Notes under the pieces: generated by a model
Databases searched by the model: none
Seen by the model: only the letters and a program-made list of their open reading frames with translations
What the model was told of the DNA's origin: nothing
Position numbers and translations under genes: made by a program
In this document: positions 35,865 to 43,352 of the stretch, in pieces
Numbering within the stretch: the stretch's first letter is position 1
How the letters are laid out: each line of letters opens with the position of its first letter
Assembly (NCBI GenBank): GCA_026225395.1
Contig: JAMFSR010000011.1
Location: forward strand, 1-64,000
DNA length: 64,000 nucleotides
Direction of reading: 5' to 3'
DNA from: Granulicella sapmiensis
Lineage (GTDB): Bacteria; Acidobacteriota; Terriglobia; Terriglobales; Acidobacteriaceae

Positions 35865-36746
35865 CTACAGCACAACTTTGCTCAACGGATACTCCACAAT
35901 TCCAGTTCCGCCCGCGGCCTTCAACTTCGGAATCACATCGCGCACCAGGTGCGTTTCGAGAATCGTATTCAGCGCGACCCACTCCGCATCCTGCAGGTGC
36001 GAAATCGTCGGCGAGTTCAACGCCGGCAGCACGCCCAACACCTTGTCCAGATCAGCCTTGCGCACGTTGAGCATCAGGCCCACTTGAATCTCGGCGTCCA
36101 TCGCGCCATTCAGCATCAGGCTCAGCGTCTCAATCTTGCTGCGTTTCCAGTCGTCTGCCCAGGCCTTCTTGTTGGCGATCAACTGCGTCTCGCTCTCCAT
36201 CAGCGTTTCAATAATCCGCAGACGGTTCGCCCGCAACGAGCTTCCAGTCTCAGTCACTTCAACGATCGCATCCGCCAGCGTTGGCGGCTTCACTTCCGTT
36301 GCACCCCAGCTGAACTCCACCTTCACGGGAATCTTCTTCTCAGCAAAGTAGCGCTTCGTGTACTCGACGAGCTCGGTAGCAATCGTCTTACCGGCCAGGT
36401 CTTCGGGCTTCTGGAACGGCGAGTCTTCCGGTACCGCCAGCACCCACTTCACCTTCACACGGCTCTGCTTGGAGTAGGTAAGCGACGTCACACGCTCCAC
36501 ATCGCTCTGGTTTTCCAGAATCCAGTCGTTGCCGGTCAACCCTGCATCGAGCGCACCATGCTCCACGTACCGCGCCATCTCCTGCGCGCGTACCAGCATG
36601 CACTCAATCTCTACATCGTCGATCGTCGGAAAGTAACTCCGTCCACTCGCATAGATCCGCCATCCCGCCTTCTCAAACAGCGCAATCGTGGCGTCCTGCA
36701 AACTGCCTTTTGGAATCCCCAGCTTCAGCTTCTTCTTGTCTGCCAT
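35865..36746 (-). CDS. hisG: ATP phosphoribosyltransferase, long form
   Basis: A 293-residue HisG of the long type with a C-terminal ACT-like regulatory domain, so it should be feedback-inhibited by histidine and not need HisZ. Catalytic part: [21 protein letters not shown], and [16 protein letters not shown] substrate loop; the PRPP loop is in [18 protein letters not shown]. The regulatory domain starts near residue 215 ([19 protein letters not shown]). The start shares one base with the hisI stop. Confidence 0.96.
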   Translation of the reverse strand: MADKKKLKLGIPKGSLQDATIALFEKAGWRIYASGRSYFPTIDDVEIECMLVRAQEMARYVEHGALDAGLTGNDWILENQSDVERVTSLTYSKQSRVKVKWVLAVPEDSPFQKPEDLAGKTIATELVEYTKRYFAEKKIPVKVEFSWGATEVKPPTLADAIVEVTETGSSLRANRLRIIETLMESETQLIANKKAWADDWKRSKIETLSLMLNGAMDAEIQVGLMLNVRKADLDKVLGVLPALNSPTISHLQDAEWVALNTILETHLVRDVIPKLKAAGGTGIVEYPLSKVVL

Positions 36747-37132
36747 TACTTCGTCACTCCTGAAATCTCAATCGGCTTCGTAAAACAACTCACCGTGCCT
36801 TCGTGGCAAACCAGCCCATCGCCTTCCACTTCAACCTTGAACAGCAACGCATCGTTGTCGCAGTCGGTCGCCATGGAAACTACCTTCAACCTGTTCCCGC
36901 TGGTCTCACCCTTCATCCACAACTTCGAGCGCGTACGGCTCCAGAACGTCACAAAACCCGTCTCCAGCGTCTTCGCGTAGCTTTCCTCATTCAGAAAGCC
37001 CAGCATCAGGATCTCGCCACTCTTCGCATCCTGCACGATTCCGGCAACCAGCCCGCTATCCTTCGCAAAATCTACTGCCACAACCTCTGCCACTTCCTCA
37101 CCTCGTCCTAAATTCCCGCCACCCACGCACAT
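36746..37132 (-). CDS. hisI: Phosphoribosyl-AMP cyclohydrolase
   Basis: A 128-residue monofunctional HisI that opens the purine ring of PR-AMP. Zn/Mg ligands are Cys91 in [11 protein letters not shown] plus Cys109 and Cys116 in [27 protein letters not shown] is the substrate region. No HisE (pyrophosphohydrolase) domain is fused. ATG 37132 is used; a GTG 13 codons inside (before AEVVAVDF) is an alternative start. First structural gene of the operon, 10 nt after the attenuator T-run. Confidence 0.94.
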   Translation of the reverse strand: MCVGGGNLGRGEEVAEVVAVDFAKDSGLVAGIVQDAKSGEILMLGFLNEESYAKTLETGFVTFWSRTRSKLWMKGETSGNRLKVVSMATDCDNDALLFKVEVEGDGLVCHEGTVSCFTKPIEISGVTK

Positions 37133-37140
37133 CGGACACA

Positions 37141-37175
37141 GAAAAGCCCGCTCGCGATATGCGCGTCAGCGGGCC
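37141..37175 (-). terminator. Putative his operon attenuator (intrinsic terminator)
   Basis: On the minus strand GCCCGCT...AGCGGGC flanks an inner CGCG/CGCG stem with a CATAT loop (37146-37174), directly followed by TTTTCT. It lies between the His-rich leader ORF and hisI. A competing pairing exists: leader bases at 37235-37244, just after the His codons, can pair 4+4 with 37161-37171, the 5' arm of the terminator. That makes an antiterminator plausible. Pairing is by eye; no energies calculated. Confidence 0.78.
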
Positions 37176-37202
37176 TGTCGTTGATCCTGGTTTGCGTTCT
37201 TG

Positions 37203-37286
37203 CTACTTCGCCATACCGGACACAGCCGCCAATACGCTTTGCGCATGGTGATGGTGGTGACCGCGATGGTGCATCGGAACGCTCAT
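37203..37286 (-). CDS. hisL: his operon leader peptide (27 aa, seven His codons)
   Basis: An ORF from ATG 37286 to TAG 37203 on the minus strand. Residues 6-14 read HHRGHHHHH: seven His, five consecutive, in 27 residues. AAGG lies four bases before the ATG. A terminator hairpin begins 28 nt after the stop, then hisI. This is the arrangement of ribosome-mediated attenuation: ribosomes stall on His codons when His-tRNA is scarce, preventing the terminator. The regulation is inferred; the codon run and hairpin are seen directly. The leader ATG lies only 11 nt after the stop of the NTF2-like gene. Confidence 0.85.
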   Translation of the reverse strand: MSVPMHHRGHHHHHAQSVLAAVSGMAK

Positions 37287-37297
37287 TACCTTCTACG

Positions 37298-37687
37298 CTA
37301 TTCGCCGGAAGCCGCAATGTCAATTGTTTCGGCGGCTTTCGGGGCTATATGCCGAAAATCCATGCGCGCGACCCGCCCGTCGCGCCATGTAAAAACGTGT
37401 TCCATTTCCTGATCCATCAACAGCCGTCCACCAGCCTCATGCAGAATCTCCCGGACCACCACTACTGTCTTTCCGTCGAGCTCTTCGTAGATGCGGATCG
37501 GTTCGGTCTGTACGCTGAGCGAAGTCCACTGCAGCTCCCAGATCCTGCGCATCTCCTCGCGTCCCCGTATGCGGTCACCGGTCAAAGGGTTCGCCCAGTT
37601 CACGTCTTCGCACATCAAGGGCAACAAGGCTTCGAGATCCCGTTCGTTGTAGCTCTTGTACGCCGCAAACATCACATCATGTTCCAT
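37298..37687 (-). CDS. NTF2-like / SnoaL-type nuclear transport factor 2 family protein
   Basis: A 129-residue protein with the NTF2 fold pattern: an N-terminal helix FAAYKSYNERDLEALLPLMCEDVNW, PLTGDRIRGREEMRRIW, then strands with EELDGKTVVVVREILHE and MEHVFTWRDGRVARMDF. Such proteins act as small isomerases, hydrolases or ligand binders; the role is not predictable here. ATG 37687 is chosen; an ATG 12 codons upstream is possible. It is immediately upstream of the his leader on the same strand and may be co-transcribed with it. Confidence 0.82.
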   Translation of the reverse strand: MEHDVMFAAYKSYNERDLEALLPLMCEDVNWANPLTGDRIRGREEMRRIWELQWTSLSVQTEPIRIYEELDGKTVVVVREILHEAGGRLLMDQEMEHVFTWRDGRVARMDFRHIAPKAAETIDIAASGE

Positions 37688-37844
37688 AAGACAGTCTTCT
37701 CCCTGACAGCGTATACGCGACATCCCACTATAAAGTTCGCTCCAAACGTTCGCCCCGCGAAAACAGCCTTCCGCAACGCTCCCGGGCAGGCCGCCGAAGA
37801 GGCATCTCTCTTTACAACGGCCCTGCGCCGAGGAGAAACCAATC

Positions 37845-38105
37845 ATGAGCGACTACCGCGTACAGCCTGGCGAAGCCCAGGAAGATCAAGTCACAGCAGC
37901 TATCGAAAAATACACCGCACAGGTGCCATCCAGCGTTTATCTCGGTTTGGCAATCGCCTCGATCGCGGCTTCCGTAACCTTTAAGATCGCGAAGAAGGAA
38001 CACGAGGCGCTGTTCGTCGGCCAGTGGGTTGCACCGTTCCTCCTACTCGGCATCTATAACAAGCTCGTCAAGCAACACGGTTCGGACGCTGCGGTAAACG
38101 GCTAG
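37845..38105 (+). CDS. Small membrane protein, unknown
   Basis: An 86-residue protein with a soluble N-terminal segment (MSDYRVQPGEAQEDQVTAAI) and two hydrophobic helices (about residues 29-46 and 58-74). AGGAGAAA precedes ATG 37845 at good spacing. No family recognised. It is divergent from the NTF2-like gene and ends 2 nt before the end of the convergent carbonic anhydrase gene. Confidence 0.65.
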   Translation: MSDYRVQPGEAQEDQVTAAIEKYTAQVPSSVYLGLAIASIAASVTFKIAKKEHEALFVGQWVAPFLLLGIYNKLVKQHGSDAAVNG

Positions 38106-38107
38106 CC

Positions 38108-38788
38108 CTAAACCCGGAGCGGAGCTTCATCGGCGGTGGCCTTCAAGGGCTCGATCGGCGTAAAGCTCCGCTCTCCGTCTTCCGCAACCAGCACTCTTCC
38201 TTTGCCGATGTCATAAATCCACCCTGAAATCGTCAACTCGCTGACGGCCATCGCGCCGGCGACGGAGGGATGCGTCTTCAAGTGCTGCATCTGCAGCAGC
38301 ACGTTCTGCTCAGTCAACACCTCGAGTAACGGACGGTCGCTGCGGTTCTCTATATCCCGTTCATGCAGCGTTTCGGCGACGGTCAGCGCCGCATGCGCAT
38401 TCTTCAGCCAGCTCGTCACGGTAGGCATTTTTGCCACGGACTCAGGTTGTAGCAATGCTTTCATCGCGCCGCAGTCGGAGTGTCCGCAAACAACAATATG
38501 CTTCACACCCAGCGAACTCACCGCGAACTCGATCACAGCGCTCACGCCCCCCAGCATCTCTCCATACGCCGGAACCATATTGCCGATGTTGCGCGTCACA
38601 AACACATCGCCCGGCCCGGAGCTCGTGATCTCATTCGGATTCACACGCGAATCCGCGCAGCTGATGAACAGCGTCTGCGGCCGCTGCTGCTCATTGGCGA
38701 TCTGCTCAAACATCTCCGCGCGCTGCGGATAGACCTCCGCCTGGAAGCGCCGCACGCCGTCCTTCAGTTGTTCCAATACTTCGTCCAT
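38108..38788 (-). CDS. Beta-class carbonic anhydrase
   Basis: A 226-residue Zn enzyme interconverting CO2 and bicarbonate. Zn ligands Cys44 (ISCADSRV), His103 and Cys106 (CGHSDCGAMK), with the Asp46/Arg48 dyad, are all present. GDVFVTRNIGNMVP and EFAVSSLGVKHIVVCGH are typical, and the tail SGWIYDIGKGRV closes the fold. The chosen start (ATG 38788) skips an 18-codon nonconserved extension. It follows the thioredoxin-like gene by 41 bp on the same strand. Confidence 0.96.
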   Translation of the reverse strand: MDEVLEQLKDGVRRFQAEVYPQRAEMFEQIANEQQRPQTLFISCADSRVNPNEITSSGPGDVFVTRNIGNMVPAYGEMLGGVSAVIEFAVSSLGVKHIVVCGHSDCGAMKALLQPESVAKMPTVTSWLKNAHAALTVAETLHERDIENRSDRPLLEVLTEQNVLLQMQHLKTHPSVAGAMAVSELTISGWIYDIGKGRVLVAEDGERSFTPIEPLKATADEAPLRV

Positions 38789-38829
38789 ACCATCGCCTTG
38801 TGCGCTCAACCTAAGACCTAAAACCTGTT

Positions 38830-39432
38830 TTACCCACGCCACTTTATGTTGCAGCCGATGCTGCTGCGCTGATTGGTATCCGGCCGCTTTCCGGCCACGA
38901 CCGCGTCCAACGCCACCCGCAGGTCCTTGCCCGTCACCGGAACATCATTGCCAAAGTCACCACGCCGCGGCCGGCTTTCGTCCAGCTGTCCGCGATACAC
39001 CAGCTTCATCTCGCCATCGAAAAGGAAGAAGTCCGGTGTACAAGCCGCTTCATAAGCCCGTGCGATCTCTTGCGACTCATCCAGCAGGTAAGGGAAGCTC
39101 CATCCGTTTCGTGCAGCCTGGTCTTTCATCTCATCCGGGCCATCCTGCGGATACTCGATCGTATCGTTGGACATAATCGCCGCAATCCCAATCGGTCCTT
39201 CGCCGTTTTCGCCGAAGTAGTCCCGGCCAATCCGCCCCAGTTCCGCCTCCAGGTGCTTCACGTAGGGGCAGTGCGGGCACACGAACATCACCAACAAGCC
39301 ACGCTTGTTCGCGTCAATCCCCGCGGAAAACACATCGTCGCGGCTCATCGCCTTGCCGCTGATCACGTCCACCAGCTCAAAAGCCGGAGCGATCGTCCCC
39401 AGCTGCACCATCGTCGATTCGGTCCTGGACAT
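38830..39432 (-). CDS. Thioredoxin-fold redoxin (AhpC/TSA-like) protein
   Basis: A 200-residue redoxin-domain protein. The active site is C-P-H-C in VMFVCPHCPYVKHLEAEL. Conserved downstream blocks are AIMSNDTIEYPQDGPDEM, CTPDFFLFDGEMKLVYRGQLDESRP and the end RSSIGCNIKWRG. This is a widespread cytoplasmic family annotated as thioredoxin family protein; the physiological partner is unknown. GGAGGG sits just upstream of ATG 39432. It is divergent from the peptidase gene. Confidence 0.92.
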   Translation of the reverse strand: MSRTESTMVQLGTIAPAFELVDVISGKAMSRDDVFSAGIDANKRGLLVMFVCPHCPYVKHLEAELGRIGRDYFGENGEGPIGIAAIMSNDTIEYPQDGPDEMKDQAARNGWSFPYLLDESQEIARAYEAACTPDFFLFDGEMKLVYRGQLDESRPRRGDFGNDVPVTGKDLRVALDAVVAGKRPDTNQRSSIGCNIKWRG

Positions 39433-39582
39433 CAGTCCCTCCACCGTCCATCATAGCCACCTCCGCCGCCCATGGTTTTCCTCGTTCTAAACCGGGAGCG
39501 GTATGATAACCCTCGCACCTGGCATTTGCTGGATTTGTTCTCAAAGCCGACAATTCGCTGGCAACACCAATTCGAGGCCCCC

Positions 39583-42500
39583 ATGCTTACCCCCCGCTTC
39601 TTCGCGCTCCGGACATGCTTTGCCATCCGCGCTTTGATCGCCCTAGTTGCTGTCCTGCCGGTTGCCTTGCCTGCCTTGGCGCAGACCTCAGGAGACTCTG
39701 CCGTCGCGTCGCTTCGTCCGGTTTCGCAGTCCAACCGGATCGCCGCGGGAGCCAGCCTTACGCCGCAACTTCAGCTCACCGGGCACATCCCCGCCTGGGT
39801 CACGCCCGCCCATCAGACTGCAACCGCCGTCGATCTCAGCACCCCGCTCCACATCTCCGTGGTCCTGCGCCGCGACCCCGCCGTCGAAGCCGCTCTCGAC
39901 CAACTCCTCGCCGACCAGCAAAATCCAGCCTCGTCGCTCTATCACCAGTGGATCACCCCAGAGCAACTCGGCGCCCTCTACGGCCCCACCCAATCTGACC
40001 TCGATTCCATTACTTCCTGGGCCACCTCTCAGGGCCTCACCGTCGCCTCCATCCAGCCCAACCGCGTCATCGTGGAGCTGAACGGCTCCCTGGCGACGGT
40101 TTCCAACGCCCTTCACACCAGCTTCGCCTACTTCACCTTCGGCACGGAGACGCGTCTTTCAGCGACCACGGATCCCGCAATCCCAGCGGCCTTTGGAGCC
40201 GTCATCCAATCCATCCACGGCCTCACGGAAACCCACCTCCAGCCGCAGTCCCGGTTCTCCATCCACAGCCTTCCCGTCGACAACGCCAGTCCGAAAATTA
40301 CCTTCACGTCCGGCAGTCACTACCTCATGGCCAACGATTTTTCTGCTATCTACGATCTCTCGAGCGTCTATAGCGGAGGCAACACCGGCGCAACGATCGG
40401 GTCCGCGGTGCAACGCATTGCTATCGTTGGCGAATCACGGGTCGCATCAGCCGACATCAGCAATTACGAAAGCCTCGCCGGCCTCGCCAGCTTTCAGCCG
40501 AACGTCGTCATTCCTACGAATGGAACGGATCCCGGCACTTCCAACTCCGACGCCGCGGCAGAGGCCACGCTCGATGTCGACCGCGTGATTGGGACCGCCC
40601 GCGGGGCTGCGGTGGATCTCGTCGTCAGCGGCACATCCCAGGGCGAAGATGGCCTCGATATCGCAATTACCTACAATGTCAACACACTCCGCGACCCCAT
40701 CATGACCATCTCTTTCGGCGGCTGTGAGGCGCAAAACGGTCAGTCGACAGCGTCTTTCTACAACACAGAGTTCCAGACCGCCGCGAGCGGAGGAATGTCG
40801 GTTTTCGTCTCCTCCGGCGATTCGGGAGCAGCCGGTTGCGACACCAGCTTCACCAACGCTCCGTCCAGCCAGACGCTGAGCGTCAATGTCCTTTGCTCCA
40901 GCAGCTACGTCACATGCGTCGGCGGCACCGAATTCAACGACGCCGCCAGCCCTTCCACGTATTGGAACACCGGCAATGGAACAGGTTACGAGTCCGCCAT
41001 GGGCTATATCCCCGAAGGCGCTTGGAATGAACCCAACAACTACATGACCGGCAACGGATACTGGATAGCCGCGACCGGAGGGGGGACCAGCGTGTACATC
41101 CCCCGGCCCAGTTGGCAAAGCGGCCTCGCCTTTCCTGCCGGGTCCTATCGCCTCACGCCGGACGTCGCTTTTTCTGCCGCCGATCACGATGGGTACTTCG
41201 GCTGCTTTGCTGCGAGTAATGCAACCTGCATCGTAAGCGGCGGTCAAATTCCGTTCACCGTCTTCAGCGGCACCTCGGCTGCCGCACCGAGCATGGCCGG
41301 TATCGCCGCCCTCATCAATACCCAGCTTGGCAGCAAGCAGGGCAACATGAACCCCTTGCTCTATGGCATCGATGTCTCCAGCCCGACCGCCTTCCACGAC
41401 GCTACCGTCGCCACCTCGGGCGTAACCGGATGCACCACCGCCACGCCCTCCATGTGCAACAACAGCACTCCCGGCCCTTCCACCCTCAACGGCGGCCTCG
41501 CCGGCTACGCCCTACTCACCGGCTACGACGAAGCCACCGGCCTCGGCTCGCTCGACGTTGCTAAGTTCCTCTCGGCGGTAACTTCCACCACTGTCGCTAC
41601 CTCGCTCTTGGTCACGGCCAACCCCAGCCCCGCGATCGTCAACCAGACAGTCACCCTCACCGCCACGCTGACCCCCGGAACGTCCTCCAAAACACCCACC
41701 GGCACCGTACAGTTCTACGCCAACAGCGTAGCCATCGGTTCGCCGGTAACGATCGCCAATAACGTCGCCACCCTCAGCTACGCCTTCACTTCCGCCGCTA
41801 CAGACTCCATCTACGCCATCTACTCCGGCGATACCAACTTCAACCCCTCCACCGCACCCACCATCTCGCTGGTCGTCAACACGGCCGGCTTTACCATCAC
41901 CGCCGCAACCACCATCTACAGCCTCGTCTCCGGCGCCACCACCAATCCAGACGCCATCACGATCACTTCGGTCAACAACTTCGCTGCGACACTGCAACTC
42001 AGCTGCTCGGTTGCGACCGCCAGCGGAACGGCCGCCGGAAGCTGCACCATAGTCCCCAACGCAGCCACGCTCACCGCCGGAAGCACCGCAACCAGCACGC
42101 TCACCATCACCACCACCACGGGAACCTCAGGCATTCTCAACGTCAAGGTCACCGGCGTCAGCGGATCGACCACGGTCACTTCCGGCGCCATTACGGTCAA
42201 CCTCACTGCTTCGGCCTTCACGCTCACACCCTCGCCTGCAGCCTTGCCCGTTACAGGTACGCTTCTCTCGGGCAACACGGTTACCAGCACGGTCACGGTT
42301 GCCTCCACGAATGGTTTCGTTGGCAACGTCGCGCTTACCTGCCAGGCAGCTACCCTCAGCAGCTCCGGAACGGCAGCCGGAACTTGCTCTGTCTCGCCGG
42401 CCTCGGTCACGCTGTCCTCCGGTGGCACAGCCACCACCGTCGTCACCATCGCCACCACCGCCGGCACCAGCGGAGTCCTCACGGGTACCGTCACGGGCAC

Positions 42501-43131
42501 CGGAACCACAGCCAACTCCTCCATCACCACCACAGCATTCACGATCGTCACGGTCACGACCGTCACCCCCACCTTCACGCTTACCCCCGCGTCCGGCACG
42601 CTCACATTCACTTCAGGCGCGACGACCGGCAATGCCTACACGATTACGGCAAACTCCCTGAACACCTTCGCAGGGAGCGTCGCCGTTTCCTGCGCGATCA
42701 CCGCCGGCACCGCTGTGGACACCGCCGATCAACCAACCTGCACAGCGACCCCGGCCTCCATCACGCTCGCCTCTGGAGGAACCGCGACTTCCGTTATTTC
42801 CATTGGTTCGATGACCGCCCACGCGATTCCCGTCACCCAGCGGGCTCAGCTTGAACGCCGCTACACCCTCGGCACCGGCGGCTTCTTCGCGATGCTGCTC
42901 TTCATCCCGGCTCTGCGCCGCCGTCGCATGCTTCGCTCCCTCGCCACGCTGGCTTTGATCGCCTGCGCCCTTTCGGCGATCTCCGGTTGCAGCAGTAGCA
43001 CTGTGAGCGCTCCTCCGGTTCTGAAGAGCAGTGCCGGCAACTACACCGTTACCGTCCAGGGTACCGGCACCCCCTCCGGCAGCAGCACGGCCATTACTGC
43101 GACTACGACGTTCTCGCTGACCATCGACTAA
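39583..43131 (+). CDS. Secreted S53 (sedolisin/kumamolisin-type) peptidase with Ig-like repeats
   Basis: A 1182-residue serine-carboxyl peptidase. Signal peptide 1-34 (cleavage near ALAQT); activation pro-domain about 75-225; catalytic domain about 240-660 with E327 and D331 (EATLDVD), oxyanion D413 (SSGDSG) and S565 (FSGTSAAAPS), and a C-terminal Ca-site region FHDATV / GYDEATGLGS. After this come a Big_3-type Ig domain (about 670-770) and three ~100-residue repeats beginning FTIT/FTLT. The third is split by a hydrophobic helix, four basic residues, a second helix and GCSSS (about 1099-1137). Acid-active secreted proteases of this type are frequent in Acidobacteria. Confidence 0.94.
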   Translation: MLTPRFFALRTCFAIRALIALVAVLPVALPALAQTSGDSAVASLRPVSQSNRIAAGASLTPQLQLTGHIPAWVTPAHQTATAVDLSTPLHISVVLRRDPAVEAALDQLLADQQNPASSLYHQWITPEQLGALYGPTQSDLDSITSWATSQGLTVASIQPNRVIVELNGSLATVSNALHTSFAYFTFGTETRLSATTDPAIPAAFGAVIQSIHGLTETHLQPQSRFSIHSLPVDNASPKITFTSGSHYLMANDFSAIYDLSSVYSGGNTGATIGSAVQRIAIVGESRVASADISNYESLAGLASFQPNVVIPTNGTDPGTSNSDAAAEATLDVDRVIGTARGAAVDLVVSGTSQGEDGLDIAITYNVNTLRDPIMTISFGGCEAQNGQSTASFYNTEFQTAASGGMSVFVSSGDSGAAGCDTSFTNAPSSQTLSVNVLCSSSYVTCVGGTEFNDAASPSTYWNTGNGTGYESAMGYIPEGAWNEPNNYMTGNGYWIAATGGGTSVYIPRPSWQSGLAFPAGSYRLTPDVAFSAADHDGYFGCFAASNATCIVSGGQIPFTVFSGTSAAAPSMAGIAALINTQLGSKQGNMNPLLYGIDVSSPTAFHDATVATSGVTGCTTATPSMCNNSTPGPSTLNGGLAGYALLTGYDEATGLGSLDVAKFLSAVTSTTVATSLLVTANPSPAIVNQTVTLTATLTPGTSSKTPTGTVQFYANSVAIGSPVTIANNVATLSYAFTSAATDSIYAIYSGDTNFNPSTAPTISLVVNTAGFTITAATTIYSLVSGATTNPDAITITSVNNFAATLQLSCSVATASGTAAGSCTIVPNAATLTAGSTATSTLTITTTTGTSGILNVKVTGVSGSTTVTSGAITVNLTASAFTLTPSPAALPVTGTLLSGNTVTSTVTVASTNGFVGNVALTCQAATLSSSGTAAGTCSVSPASVTLSSGGTATTVVTIATTAGTSGVLTGTVTGTGTTANSSITTTAFTIVTVTTVTPTFTLTPASGTLTFTSGATTGNAYTITANSLNTFAGSVAVSCAITAGTAVDTADQPTCTATPASITLASGGTATSVISIGSMTAHAIPVTQRAQLERRYTLGTGGFFAMLLFIPALRRRRMLRSLATLALIACALSAISGCSSSTVSAPPVLKSSAGNYTVTVQGTGTPSGSSTAITATTTFSLTID

Positions 43132-43352
43132 GGACTGACCTTTTGCCTGCCCCGCCACCGCGAAGCGACGGCCAATCTGCGTCGCCGCCTCCGCCGCCAA
43201 GCAACCGTAGTTGCCAATGTCTCTTCTAACTAATAGAAGCCGCTCAGTTTAATCGGGTAGACTGAAAGGTACCGCCACCCCTGCGTTCTGGCCTCGGCCG
43301 CTGGGAGAATTCTCAGTGGGGTGAACTCACTGGAAACTAGGACTTCCCGAAC

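Noticed and set aside
39472..39582. The 37-codon upstream extension of the S53 peptidase ORF
   Set aside because: The signal peptide begins at ATG 39583, and the upstream residues are polar and would mask it.
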